A stretch of DNA of 64,000 nt from CAYPPG01 sp964412555 (GTDB lineage Bacteria > Hinthialibacterota > Hinthialibacteria > Hinthialibacterales > Hinthialibacteraceae): assembly GCA_964412555.1 (NCBI GenBank), contig CAYPPG010000007.1, positions 114,216 to 178,215 of the forward strand, written 5' to 3'. Both the position numbers and the translations under genes were made by a program. Below, piece after piece: positions 55,001 through 63,788 of the stretch (its first letter is position 1; every line of letters starts with the position of its first letter). The notes under the pieces were generated by a model. It ran no database searches, had not been told where the DNA came from, and saw only the letters and a list, made by a program, of their open reading frames with translations.

Positions 55001-56470
55001 GGCGGCCAAAGTTGGCAAGCCGCCAATGTCGGTTTGACCGCCATGGAGGTGCGTTCCATTGCTATCGATTCCAACAATCCCGATATCATGTATGCCGGAC
55101 TCGGCCAAGGAGGAGGTATCTTTAAATCGACAAATGCAGGAGATTCCTGGGGAGAAATCAACAACGGCGTCGATATCGTCTGTCCATCCTATTTATTGCC
55201 GATTGGGCGTTCAAAAGAGATGGTTTCGCTCGATCCACCGGCCATCAAAATGGTAGGACAGGATTATTACTCCGTCCCGTGGACCTCGGTGCACGATATT
55301 GCCATCGATCCGACCGATTCCCAAACGCTCTTCGCTGCCGATTTCCAAAGTGGTGTGTATCTCTCAACCGATGCCGGATGCAGTTGGTCTCCAATCAACG
55401 AAGGATTAACTATGCGTGCAGTAAGAGCGCTCGATATTTCCGGCGACGGAAACACACTCTATGCGGCCACCAGCGGAGAAGGCGTGTTTCGGTTGGTGAA
55501 ACCGGGAGCGGAACAAACTCCTACACTTCCTGTTTCCACTCCAACGTTTCCATACACACCCACTCAAACTCCTGTTTCCATCCCGACAATAACTCCTTCT
55601 CATACGTTCACACCGACTCCAACCGAAATTCCAACTACACCCCCCTCAATTCTTACCCCCACAATTGTTCCAAGCGAAGAACAGTCTATCTACATCTTCG
55701 ACAACGCCGGCGACACCACCGGCGACCTGACCGGCAGCACCGATTTCGACCCCGTCGACAACCGCAACATCACCATCGCATGGAGCGCAGATCAAGGCAA
55801 CGCCACCGACTGGCATGTCTACGTCCGTAAAGGATTCGGCGGTATGAAATACCTCGGCCGTACAAAGAATGGCACGGCCACCAGCCTCGATTGGTACTCC
55901 GGCGCCGACAATCTCGACGACAGTTTCGCCAACGGCCCTGACTTCAATTCCGCCTATACGTTCCGCGTCGTGCGAGTCGACGGACAACTCAGTCCGGATG
56001 ATTATTTCGACATGACCGTCCCAGTTGGATACAATCTCGAAGGCGGGAATGCAGTATCTCTCGCCCAGCCGGAACTCCCCAATTTGAATCCCGGCCAAGT
56101 AGCAATCTACGACGACATCCTCGGAGGCAACGACCTTGCCCCAATGGGATCCACTGGCTCGGACAGCGACTCGTCGAGTTCCCGCGCCATCCAGATCGCT
56201 TGGAATTTCGGGCGCGCAGCTGAAGAGGTAAATGAGTACCATATTTTAGTAAGCGTTGACGGGGGCAATTTCGATTTCCTCGGCCAAACCTACACCAGCG
56301 GCCTCAACTATTTCTGGTGGACACCAAACCAGCCGTTCCGCACCAATCCGGTTTATGCGGAGGGTCCGCAGGATGGACATCGATATCAATTTATAGTCGC
56401 ATTAAGTCCATTAAAAGGCGATAAAGCAAGTTTGAAATCGGGGACTTTGCAGTATTCTGTGATTGACTGA
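52082..56470 (+). CDS. Secreted Asp-box (sortilin/BNR-like) repeat protein with C-terminal module
   Basis: ATG 52082 has AGAAAGGGG seven bases upstream; a signal segment (CIFLVSSLLIFSPSTHGQ) follows. Two laminin-G/concanavalin-like beta domains come first: WTTLFSDDFEDGNANGW...RYFIGIGEDDLYLAKSF near residues 45-220, then VVFEDDFPSPWTKKWSLDGE up to ~415. Residues ~420-1140 form a series of beta-propeller repeats with about thirteen Asp-boxes (SIDGGETW, STDGGETW, TEDGGENW, SKDAGESW and others), as in sortilin, sialidase and exo-xyloglucanase propellers. A Thr/Pro linker (~1150-1200) leads to a single A-B C-terminal module ending LQYSVID. No glycosidase active site was identified, so binding is as likely as catalysis. 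Confidence 0.78.
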   Translation: MSTVLAIFRQTIDSNKSCHFSPGVFCIFLVSSLLIFSPSTHGQEGWTTLFSDDFEDGNANGWDLPDTWQVEQDNGNTILQGSTHSFANLETGNDWTNYRLSLRVNIIRQGLHINVRVNDEGRYFIGIGEDDLYLAKSFWANPDAEDLAQSNFPIALNEWHTVAVTINNSHIVVNVDGVNRIDYTDNDNPHMQGRFSLESIWDDDALIYVDDIEVFGPLPPTPTPLPTPLPIPSDWTVVFEDDFPSPWTKKWSLDGEWSVVSEGDNYVLQGINHYWASPYADGWVNHIIQSKIKLESGGIHFNFRISEKRINETTVSNTRYFLGIRENYMYLSKQIGSDYYDLTNSSSVVFPTGVWHDLRIVVQKSTIAVYVNNGLVLEYNDTTEPLLYGKFGLEALDDTTVSIDDFKVYSTTPPKSPEGYVWYKTGGPSGGLGYDVRIHPQNKNIMFVTDNPSGVNKSIDGGETWAQKNQGITVKTGPSNDGIPIFSLTIDPSNPQIVWAGTQDSKGIFKSTDGGETWTKKDDGVAEGNEISFRGFGVHPSNSNIVFAGAEIATGILGIEFGKTKGKIYKTEDGGENWRSVWEGGNLARFVLIDPVNPNVMYGSTGIFDREANNDIGVGILKSIDGGETWNESNNGIPATEGNFFAGFLEMHPENPQILFAASGNNAKGEGGIFRTLDGAARWEKVLANDVFTVVTFSPSDPDVVYAGSASAFYRSDDGGDHWQRYFKTDSWNWGPSGVRAGFPISAVVDPGNPMVIFANNYNGGNFKSTDGAQTWINASNGYTGADLFNVVTDKANPSTVYAIGRSGPFRSTDSGNHWSGIAFPPALQPEWIEVAIHPERPQEILTADEFGGQIFKTVDGGDQWKQVFKHPQVTGGDPQESRHGFKAITYAPSNPNIVYAGMRKGRRSIDGDFPARPSFGMYKSKDAGESWSEINNGLETSLINIHCIAVHPDNPDIAYTGTWRDGIFKTLNGGQSWQAANVGLTAMEVRSIAIDSNNPDIMYAGLGQGGGIFKSTNAGDSWGEINNGVDIVCPSYLLPIGRSKEMVSLDPPAIKMVGQDYYSVPWTSVHDIAIDPTDSQTLFAADFQSGVYLSTDAGCSWSPINEGLTMRAVRALDISGDGNTLYAATSGEGVFRLVKPGAEQTPTLPVSTPTFPYTPTQTPVSIPTITPSHTFTPTPTEIPTTPPSILTPTIVPSEEQSIYIFDNAGDTTGDLTGSTDFDPVDNRNITIAWSADQGNATDWHVYVRKGFGGMKYLGRTKNGTATSLDWYSGADNLDDSFANGPDFNSAYTFRVVRVDGQLSPDDYFDMTVPVGYNLEGGNAVSLAQPELPNLNPGQVAIYDDILGGNDLAPMGSTGSDSDSSSSRAIQIAWNFGRAAEEVNEYHILVSVDGGNFDFLGQTYTSGLNYFWWTPNQPFRTNPVYAEGPQDGHRYQFIVALSPLKGDKASLKSGTLQYSVID
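55690..56467 (+). repeat. C-terminal module copy, near-identical to 61448-62228
   Basis: The DNA encoding the A-B module here and in the next gene is very similar. A block of 239 bases (55862-56100 and 61620-61858) is identical, and the rest has scattered changes. The Asp-box regions upstream of the modules differ widely, so the match is confined to the C-terminal module. This points to recent gene conversion or duplication of the module alone. Confidence 0.85.
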
Positions 56471-56555
56471 AGAATTTTGTAGGGTAGGATGAGGTTACGA
56501 ATCCCACCATCGCAAACTCCACCTTTTATAATTATTCGAGGAAAGGGATATTACT

Positions 56556-59500
56556 ATGCAACAGGCTCTACCCTCACACCGATACTCCGCTATTATGCAC
56601 ATACGTCGCTTTCTACATCTCTGGATATTTTGTATCTCGATTCTTTTTTGTCATTCGATACTGATACCCATAAGTCACGGGCAAGAAAACTGGACAACAC
56701 TCTTTTCTGATGATTTCGAAGATAGAAACGCAGAGGGGTGGAGTCTCCATGAGAGTTGGGGAGTGGAAACCGTGGATGGAAATTCCGTACTTCACGGTAC
56801 CACTCACAGTTTTGCCAACATTGAGACTGGAAATGACTGGACAAACTATCGGCTTTCGATGCGAGTAAAAATGATCCGGCAAGGCCTCCATATCAATGTC
56901 CGTGTGAATGATGAAGGGCGTTATTTTATCGGAATAGGAGAAGAAGGAATTTACCTGAATAAATCTTTTTGGGCGAATCCCGATTCCGAAGAATTTGCTC
57001 GAACCGATTTCTCTCTAGAACTCAATGAGTGGCACACGGTTGCCGTTACGATCAACAATAGCCATATTGTTGTGAATGTGGACGGAGTAGATCGTATCGA
57101 TTATACGGATACTAACAATCCCCACCTCCAAGGACGCTTTTCGCTGGAATCGATTTGGGATGAGCAATCGTATGTCTATGTCGATGACATCGAAGTGTTC
57201 GGCGTCCTTTATGCTACCCCTACCCCATTACCAGATCCTCATCCACCTTGGTTTCATACTTCCGGACCGGTTGGAGGCTATATTGAATCAATTGAGATCG
57301 ACCCTAACAATCCTGATATTCTATATGCCGGCGGTGTTGGCGACGGTATCTTTAAATCTACCGATCAAGGGCAATCCTGGGTCATGTCAACAACCTTTCT
57401 TCACCCAACAGTAAATATTAAAGATATCATCATTTCTCCATCAGATTCAAATAAACTTTTTGCATTAGGAACGGACGGAAGAATCTATCGAAGCACAGAT
57501 GCTGGATCGAGTTGGTCTGATTTAGACCTGGAATACAGTGTAAGCCAATTGGTACTGTCCCGTACCGATTCCACGATTTTGTATTCCGCCGGAGGTGGAG
57601 GTGTTATTCTGAAAAGTGTAGACCAAGGAGACTCATGGCAACAAATTCAAGGAGATTTACCGGATATCAATCCATATGATATGGCTCTCGGAGCAGAAGG
57701 CGTCATTTGGATTGGATCCAATAATCATCCCAATGGCTATCTTTATCAATCTATTGATGATGGAATATCATGGGAGAAAATTGAACTCAACCAACGAATC
57801 AACACTTATATACGAACCGTCTATGTAAATCCGGAAGACAACAATACCGTTTATGTTGGACTTGGGGATTCCTTCAACGAGCCTTTTCCTTTAACCGCGC
57901 AACGATTTTTCAAAACTACCAATAATGGAAAAACATGGTCTGTTCTCAGTTTTCCAGGGATGGATGCGCAAGTCAATATCATGCAACGGCAGGCGGGGGA
58001 TCCGTATCTCTATGTTGGTTCCGGCGGTTCCGCGTACAAGATGAACGTAAATACCAAGGATTTTACTCTCATTGGCCCCCCTGGCCGCAATGGTGACATG
58101 ATGGATATCGCCATCCATCCTCTAAATCCTGATATCCTCTATCTTCCCCGGTGTGCCGCAGGGATCGTAAAAAGTGAAAACGGGGGGAAGGATTGGCAGG
58201 CAATCAATGAAGGATTGTTAAATGTAAGTGTCTCATTATTAGCTGTATCCAACGATCCGCACCGCGGGGATTTATATGCCTCCGCCGTTTCCGGAGAGGG
58301 AACCTTCAAAAGCATGGATTGGGGAGAGACCTGGACACAGGCACTGAACGAAGGTGGTGTAAATGGTGGAAAAGGAGGAATTACACATCCGTGGACAGAT
58401 GAATTGGTTGTCAGCCCTCATGATCCCAATACGGTATGGCAGGTGGCGGATGTCGGAGAAGTTTTCCAAACAACTGATGGGGGCTATAACTGGGAAAAAA
58501 TGATAGACACCAATGGAAACGGATTTCGATTTGGTTCCGTTTATGCGATGGCCGCTGCGCCATCCAATCCGAATACAATCTATGCCTTAAAAAATGGATT
58601 TGGAATTTTCAAAAGTGAAAATGGTGGGAATCGATGGCGTTTTCTTCATCAATCCGATATTGATTATACCTATAGTATCGCCGTTCATCCGACGGATTCC
58701 AATACGGTCTATAGTGGTTACAATCCCAAACCCTTTCAACCATGGGCGATGGTGCGAAAAACAACCGACGGGGGAGATTCGTGGGAAACCGCATTGCATA
58801 TCGAAGACGCCAGCGCAGTGACCAGTGTGGCCATCGATCCCAACAGTCCCAATACGATTTATGCCGGAAGCACTGGCCATGGTGGGATTGTTTGGAAAAG
58901 CCAAGATAATGGGAAGACTTGGGAAAACAGCAATCCGCATTTCAATTTCACCAATATTCATTTCATGACAGCCGATCCCAACCTTGCCAATGTAGCCTAT
59001 GCCGGTGTTTGGGGAGGCGGAACATTCAAAACTACGGATGGAGGAGATACATGGACTCGTTTGAGAAATGACTCAACCCCCTCCGCATCGGCCATTCTGG
59101 TCAGTTCACTTGATTCCAATACGATTTATATCACAGACCGAAACTCTCCACGAATATACAAAAGCGAAGATGGAGGAGATACATGGTCACTTTTCTTTGA
59201 CGCCGGTGATTCTTATTACCGAATCCTGGCGGCATGCTTATCCCCAGGCGATCCGGATACAATTTATGCTTCTATTTTCTCCTATGGGGGACCAATGGCC
59301 GGTGATGTATTTCGAATTCAAGGGAATACAGCGACAATTGTAACAGGAACACTCGAACGATTGCCGGTAGGGTTAGCCACGCTTCCCCATGATCCAAATA
59401 CGGTATATGCCACACTTCATGGCTATGGTGTTTACAAAACATCCAACGGTGGACAAACATGGAATAACCTTTCTCAATCCAATAGTGGATTACCTACACA

Positions 59501-62231
59501 AGAACTCGTGGGATTCAATGGTGTTTTGGTGGATCCAACCAATCCGAACACGATATACCTGTTTGGTGGTTGTGATGTGGATCTCCAGTTTCAAACCACG
59601 GGAACCAATCCGGATTTGATGCACACGGTCTACCGTTCCACGAATGGGGGCTTGAGTTGGACGAATTTAAATGATGGTTCTCTCGGAAATACGAGCAACT
59701 CCATTAAAGGAATCTCTCTTGCAGGCAATCCTAAAAATACAATTTTCTTAGGATCAATCAACGGCATTTATCAAAGTGTGGACGGCGGGCAATCATGGAA
59801 ATCCTGCAATGAGGATCTGGCATATACTCATACGGCAGGTGTATCGTTGAGCGCCGATGGCCGCAGAATCTATGCCCCCTTGCTCGGAGGGGGGGTGATT
59901 GCCGGAGACGTTGATCCCAATACCGGGGCCGTCACGTGGGATCGGGAAAGTCATTTAACCTCGACTATTTTTAACGTATTGATTGTCATCGATCCTACGG
60001 ATTCGAATATTCTCTATGCCAGCGCATATCCGGGAGGTGTTTTTAAAAGTACCGATGCGGGAGAAACATGGTCGGAATGCAACTTTGGTATGGCCAGTTT
60101 CGAAATCGATGATCCGAACCGCCAAGGATATTACGCTTTTGCCGTATCCCCAACCAATCCCCAAACTCTATATCTTGGTCTATATGGTGTGGGAATGTAC
60201 AAATCTCAGGATGGAGCGGCAACCTGGATGCCGATGAATGGAAACGATCGGTTGATGAGAGGAAAATACATCACCTCTCTTCTGATTGATGAGGAAAACG
60301 AAAACACGGTTCATGTCGGGACTGAAAATGGTGTCTATAAAACAATCGATGGAGGGAAAACCTGGGAATCCATCAATTCAGGATTACTCTGTCCGGATGT
60401 TCGAGTTCTAGCCCACGACCATCAAGGTGGGATTTATGCAGGGACTCGAGGCTATGAAATGTTCCATACTTCCGGCAGCGCTTGGACACAAATCAATGGA
60501 TTTGGTGAATTCGGCACGTTTTGGCCCTTGTGGAATGACCGGCCACTCTATCAATACACAACATTATTATTCCATCCAACCGATCCCAATATTATCTACT
60601 TTGGGACGTTTCCCGCTGGGATTTATAAAAGCAATGATGGAGGAGAATCCTGGAAAGAACATAATGTGGGATGGACAAATGATGGTGTATTTTCGTTGGT
60701 TCCGCATCCGAATGATCCGGAAACGATTTTTGCCGGAACGTACAATGGCATCAACCGCACCCTCGACGGGGGAAATCATTGGGAAATGTGGGACAATGGC
60801 TGGCCACCGGAACAGTGGGTTTTCTCGATTGATTTTGATCCCCGCAATACGGATGTGATGTATGCGTGTTCCAAGAATGGAGAAAATGAAGGAACCGGGA
60901 GAGAGGAATTTCATGGCACGGTTATGAAGTCAACCGATGGAGGGGCATCTTGGTTTCCGATCACAAACGGATTGGATCTCAATCAAGAATTTTATAAAAT
61001 CATCGTCGATCGATTTGATCCTGACACTCTTTATTTGGCTTGCCAATGGGATGGTGTTTATATTAGCCGAAATGGAGGGAATTCATGGAGTTCTTGGAAT
61101 AAGGGCTTAACCAATCATCATCCCGCCACGAACGGCAATAATGTCACCAATACCATGATTTTATCCGGAGATGGACGCTACCTTTTCTTTGGGAGTTTAG
61201 GCTCCAGCGTTTTCAGGCGCGTGACTATCACAATTGATGATGATGCACTTCCCACTTCGACACCGACATGCACATCAACATTTACATCTACACCATCAAA
61301 AACTGCAACCCCAACATCCACATATACACCAACATCTAAACCGGTATCGATACCGACTCCACTTCCAACCAAGACAGCCACTCCAACTCGTACAGCAACC
61401 CAGTTAATCCCAACGAAAACTCCTGCACCTACACTGCCTGAGGGGATCTACATCTACGACAACGCCGGCGACACCAGAGGTGATCTGACCGGCACCACCG
61501 ATTTCGACACCGTCGACAATCGCAACATCACCATCGCGTGGAATGCAGATGCAACCAACGCCACCGATTGGCACATTTACGTCCGCAAAGGTTTCGGTGG
61601 AATGAAATACCTCGGCCGCACAAAGAATGGCACGGCCACCAGCCTCGATTGGTACTCCGGCGCCGACAATCTCGACGACAGTTTCGCCAACGGCCCTGAC
61701 TTCAATTCCGCCTATACGTTCCGCGTCGTGCGAGTCGACGGACAACTCAGTCCGGATGATTATTTCGACATGACCGTCCCAGTTGGATACAATCTCGAAG
61801 GCGGGAATGCAGTATCTCTCGCCCAGCCGGAACTCCCCAATTTGAATCCCGGCCAAGTGGCGATTTACGATGACATCCTCGGAGGGAACGATCTCGCCCC
61901 AATGGGATCCACTGGCTCGGACAGCGACTCTTCAAGTTCACGCGCCATTCAGATCGCCTGGAATTTCGGTCGCGCAGATGAAGAGGTAAATGAGTACCAT
62001 ATTTTAGTAAGCGTTGACGGGGGCGATTTCGATTTCCTCGGCCAAACCTACACCAGTGGCCTCAACTATTTCTGGTGGACACCGAATCGTCCATTCCGCA
62101 CCAATCCGGTTTATGCGGATGGGCCACAGGATGGGCACACGTATCAATTTATGGTGGTGTTGAGTCCGTTGTCCGGCGAAAGGGCGAGTTTGAAATCGGG
62201 GACTTTGCAATACTCTGTCATTGACCAATAA
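56556..62231 (+). CDS. Giant secreted Asp-box repeat protein with C-terminal module
   Basis: The 1891-residue protein starts after AGGAAAGGG (eight bases from the ATG) with a signal segment (FLHLWIFCISILFCHSI). One laminin-G-like domain (WTTLFSDDFEDRNAEGW to YVYVDDIEVFG, ~45-220) is closely related to that of the preceding gene. Residues ~230-1560 form a very long series of propeller-type repeats with about 23 Asp-boxes (STDQGQSW, SENGGKDW, TTDGGDTW, SEDGGDTW, SNDGGESW and others) and recurrent DPNNPDILYAG-like segments. That is enough for two or more propellers. A Thr/Pro linker (~1565-1625) precedes one A-B module ending LQYSVIDQ. It is a tandem paralogue of the previous gene. Glycan binding or degradation at the cell surface is plausible. 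Confidence 0.78.
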   Translation: MQQALPSHRYSAIMHIRRFLHLWIFCISILFCHSILIPISHGQENWTTLFSDDFEDRNAEGWSLHESWGVETVDGNSVLHGTTHSFANIETGNDWTNYRLSMRVKMIRQGLHINVRVNDEGRYFIGIGEEGIYLNKSFWANPDSEEFARTDFSLELNEWHTVAVTINNSHIVVNVDGVDRIDYTDTNNPHLQGRFSLESIWDEQSYVYVDDIEVFGVLYATPTPLPDPHPPWFHTSGPVGGYIESIEIDPNNPDILYAGGVGDGIFKSTDQGQSWVMSTTFLHPTVNIKDIIISPSDSNKLFALGTDGRIYRSTDAGSSWSDLDLEYSVSQLVLSRTDSTILYSAGGGGVILKSVDQGDSWQQIQGDLPDINPYDMALGAEGVIWIGSNNHPNGYLYQSIDDGISWEKIELNQRINTYIRTVYVNPEDNNTVYVGLGDSFNEPFPLTAQRFFKTTNNGKTWSVLSFPGMDAQVNIMQRQAGDPYLYVGSGGSAYKMNVNTKDFTLIGPPGRNGDMMDIAIHPLNPDILYLPRCAAGIVKSENGGKDWQAINEGLLNVSVSLLAVSNDPHRGDLYASAVSGEGTFKSMDWGETWTQALNEGGVNGGKGGITHPWTDELVVSPHDPNTVWQVADVGEVFQTTDGGYNWEKMIDTNGNGFRFGSVYAMAAAPSNPNTIYALKNGFGIFKSENGGNRWRFLHQSDIDYTYSIAVHPTDSNTVYSGYNPKPFQPWAMVRKTTDGGDSWETALHIEDASAVTSVAIDPNSPNTIYAGSTGHGGIVWKSQDNGKTWENSNPHFNFTNIHFMTADPNLANVAYAGVWGGGTFKTTDGGDTWTRLRNDSTPSASAILVSSLDSNTIYITDRNSPRIYKSEDGGDTWSLFFDAGDSYYRILAACLSPGDPDTIYASIFSYGGPMAGDVFRIQGNTATIVTGTLERLPVGLATLPHDPNTVYATLHGYGVYKTSNGGQTWNNLSQSNSGLPTQELVGFNGVLVDPTNPNTIYLFGGCDVDLQFQTTGTNPDLMHTVYRSTNGGLSWTNLNDGSLGNTSNSIKGISLAGNPKNTIFLGSINGIYQSVDGGQSWKSCNEDLAYTHTAGVSLSADGRRIYAPLLGGGVIAGDVDPNTGAVTWDRESHLTSTIFNVLIVIDPTDSNILYASAYPGGVFKSTDAGETWSECNFGMASFEIDDPNRQGYYAFAVSPTNPQTLYLGLYGVGMYKSQDGAATWMPMNGNDRLMRGKYITSLLIDEENENTVHVGTENGVYKTIDGGKTWESINSGLLCPDVRVLAHDHQGGIYAGTRGYEMFHTSGSAWTQINGFGEFGTFWPLWNDRPLYQYTTLLFHPTDPNIIYFGTFPAGIYKSNDGGESWKEHNVGWTNDGVFSLVPHPNDPETIFAGTYNGINRTLDGGNHWEMWDNGWPPEQWVFSIDFDPRNTDVMYACSKNGENEGTGREEFHGTVMKSTDGGASWFPITNGLDLNQEFYKIIVDRFDPDTLYLACQWDGVYISRNGGNSWSSWNKGLTNHHPATNGNNVTNTMILSGDGRYLFFGSLGSSVFRRVTITIDDDALPTSTPTCTSTFTSTPSKTATPTSTYTPTSKPVSIPTPLPTKTATPTRTATQLIPTKTPAPTLPEGIYIYDNAGDTRGDLTGTTDFDTVDNRNITIAWNADATNATDWHIYVRKGFGGMKYLGRTKNGTATSLDWYSGADNLDDSFANGPDFNSAYTFRVVRVDGQLSPDDYFDMTVPVGYNLEGGNAVSLAQPELPNLNPGQVAIYDDILGGNDLAPMGSTGSDSDSSSSRAIQIAWNFGRADEEVNEYHILVSVDGGDFDFLGQTYTSGLNYFWWTPNRPFRTNPVYADGPQDGHTYQFMVVLSPLSGERASLKSGTLQYSVIDQ

Positions 62232-62235
62232 CTAA

Positions 62236-62280
62236 GAAGGGGTAACAAGGGCAAGACGCCAGCTCTGCCCTCGCTTGCAT
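62236..62280. repeat. Single degenerate hairpin-A repeat
   Basis: GGGGTAACAAGGGCAAGACG followed by CCAGCTCTGCCCTCGCTT is an imperfect copy of hairpin A of the 4.0- and 35.7-kb repeats. It lies just behind the stop of the giant Asp-box gene and before the next secreted-protein gene. Confidence 0.6.
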
Positions 62281-62341
62281 TGAATTTTAAATTCATTCAT
62301 GGAAAAATAGATCCACATTATATCAAAAGGAGAGAAAAGTT

Positions 62342-63475
62342 ATGAAAAAATTTGCTTGTTTTCTTGTATTCGCATCACTCGTTATTGTCGCACATGCTCA
62401 AGAAGAAAAAGTATTCATCACCGGCTTCGAGTACACGGAAGAAGTGACCGCAGAATGGAGTTTTACCGGCGGAGCATTTATTGAATCTTTCGTCGACTTT
62501 CCCACGGATCCTGCACCCGTCGAAGGCGAAGCCGCTCTCGTTGTCATTTACGACAATGCCGGCTCCGAATGGCAACATGGCAGACTCGATTTCACCATTC
62601 CCCCCGTCGACATTAGAGGAATGCGCGAATTTCGCATGTCCGTCTATTTCACACCGGATTCCACCGGTGATTTGCGCCTTCGGCTGGATCTGCCGAACGG
62701 CAATATCCTCGGATTTGCCGATGTTCCATCGGCCGGCGAGTGGCACGAACTGGTTTGGAAAATCGACCGCAAAATGTCCGAAGCCGATTTTTTGAGCTCC
62801 CTCAGTTACATACAAGGATTTATCGTCCCCACTCCCGGTGATGCCGCCGGCGAGGTGTGGATTGATAACATGTATGCATTTCGTCCTGCCGATATCCCAG
62901 CCGAAGTCGATGAAATACTCGTATACGGCTTTAACGAAGCCGATCCGGACACCGGCGCACCCATCGGATGGACGAAAGGCAGTGAGGAAGGCTATATGCC
63001 GGAATTGTCGGAAGGATTGGCTGAACCGACAGAAGGCTCCGATGCGATGGCCATGTTTGCTTGGAGTGGATACCTGGAAAACGTCCAAACAACCAACGCA
63101 CTGGAAGCCTTCGATCGCTGGGCGGAAGCACTGGAAATCCAATTCGACGTGCGGACACCGGAACCGATTTCCGGCGGGTGGATGCAAAGCCGCATTGTTC
63201 TTCGTTCCGGCATCACCGATGATCCGGACAGCGAAGTGGAATCTTCCTTGAAAGAAATCGGCTATTACGACGCCGTCGATGATTGGAAAACTCTGCTATG
63301 GGAAGTAGATATGACCGATCACATTCCCAATATCGAACATCCCGACGGCTGGTTGGAAATCACGATCTCGACAAATCAAAACGCCGATGCAGACGGCTCC
63401 TTTATCCTCATCGACAATTTCCGCGTCACCGTTCCCAGCGAACCTGTCGACGTGGGCAATTGGAGTGTGTATTAA
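62342..63475 (+). CDS. Secreted beta-sandwich (CBM-like) protein with C-terminal tryptophan motif
   Basis: The 377-residue protein is preceded by AAAAGGAGAG and has a signal peptide (MKKFACFLVFASLVIVAHAQ). Two repeated beta-sandwich-like domains follow. The first contains FITGFEYTEEVTAEWSFTGG, FRMSVYFTPDSTGDLRLRLD, WHELVWKIDRKMSEADF and EVWIDNMYAFRP. The second contains YGFNEADPDTGAPIGW, LEIQFDVRTPEPISGGWMQS, DWKTLLWEVDMTDHIP and FILIDNFRVTVP. The pattern resembles carbohydrate-binding modules of the CBM11 or galactose-binding type; no catalytic residues are evident. It ends SEPVDVGNWSVY at the stop, the tag shared with five other exported proteins. A terminator follows. Confidence 0.7.
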   Translation: MKKFACFLVFASLVIVAHAQEEKVFITGFEYTEEVTAEWSFTGGAFIESFVDFPTDPAPVEGEAALVVIYDNAGSEWQHGRLDFTIPPVDIRGMREFRMSVYFTPDSTGDLRLRLDLPNGNILGFADVPSAGEWHELVWKIDRKMSEADFLSSLSYIQGFIVPTPGDAAGEVWIDNMYAFRPADIPAEVDEILVYGFNEADPDTGAPIGWTKGSEEGYMPELSEGLAEPTEGSDAMAMFAWSGYLENVQTTNALEAFDRWAEALEIQFDVRTPEPISGGWMQSRIVLRSGITDDPDSEVESSLKEIGYYDAVDDWKTLLWEVDMTDHIPNIEHPDGWLEITISTNQNADADGSFILIDNFRVTVPSEPVDVGNWSVY

Positions 63476-63497
63476 TCCATTCGATCCTATTACGATC

Positions 63498-63538
63498 ACA
63501 GCCGGGACGAACTGCAAGGTTTGTCCCGGCTGTTGTTT
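63498..63538 (+). terminator. Rho-independent terminator after the CBM-like gene
   Basis: The 11-bp perfect stem ACAGCCGGGAC (63498-63508) / GTCCCGGCTGT (63522-63532) is followed by TGTTTATTAT. It lies 22 bases after the stop codon. Confidence 0.9.
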
Positions 63539-63788
63539 ATTATACCGAAAACATTATTTTCAGATTATATATTTATGTTTTGCAGGGCAAAGCATCCGAG
63601 CATGAACATGTTGATGATAACACGGCTGCCGAATTGTTGTGCAAAGGACTCCCATGAATTTCTCCTTCATGTAGGCCGGACGGTAAGGGCAAACGAAGCA
63701 GCGCTTGCGGGTACAATCGAACCGGTTTCAATCCTTTATGAATGAACTTGACTTCGATATGTAAGGTTTGAACCCTTGATAACGAATG
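63539..63788. other. Intergenic region before the AbrB-type gene
   Basis: No gene can be supported in these 250 bases. Short open frames on both strands have no ribosome binding site and no family resemblance. The right-hand end holds a possible promoter for the AbrB-type gene: TTGAAC (63768-63773), 17 bases, then TAATTC (63791-63796), with the -10 hexamer inside the palindrome. Confidence 0.4.

Noticed and set aside
41577..63475. Tryptophan tag as an outer-membrane beta-barrel C-terminal signal
   Set aside because: The aromatic end resembles it, but the proteins are soluble-type folds with no amphipathic barrel strands, and two end in Gln.
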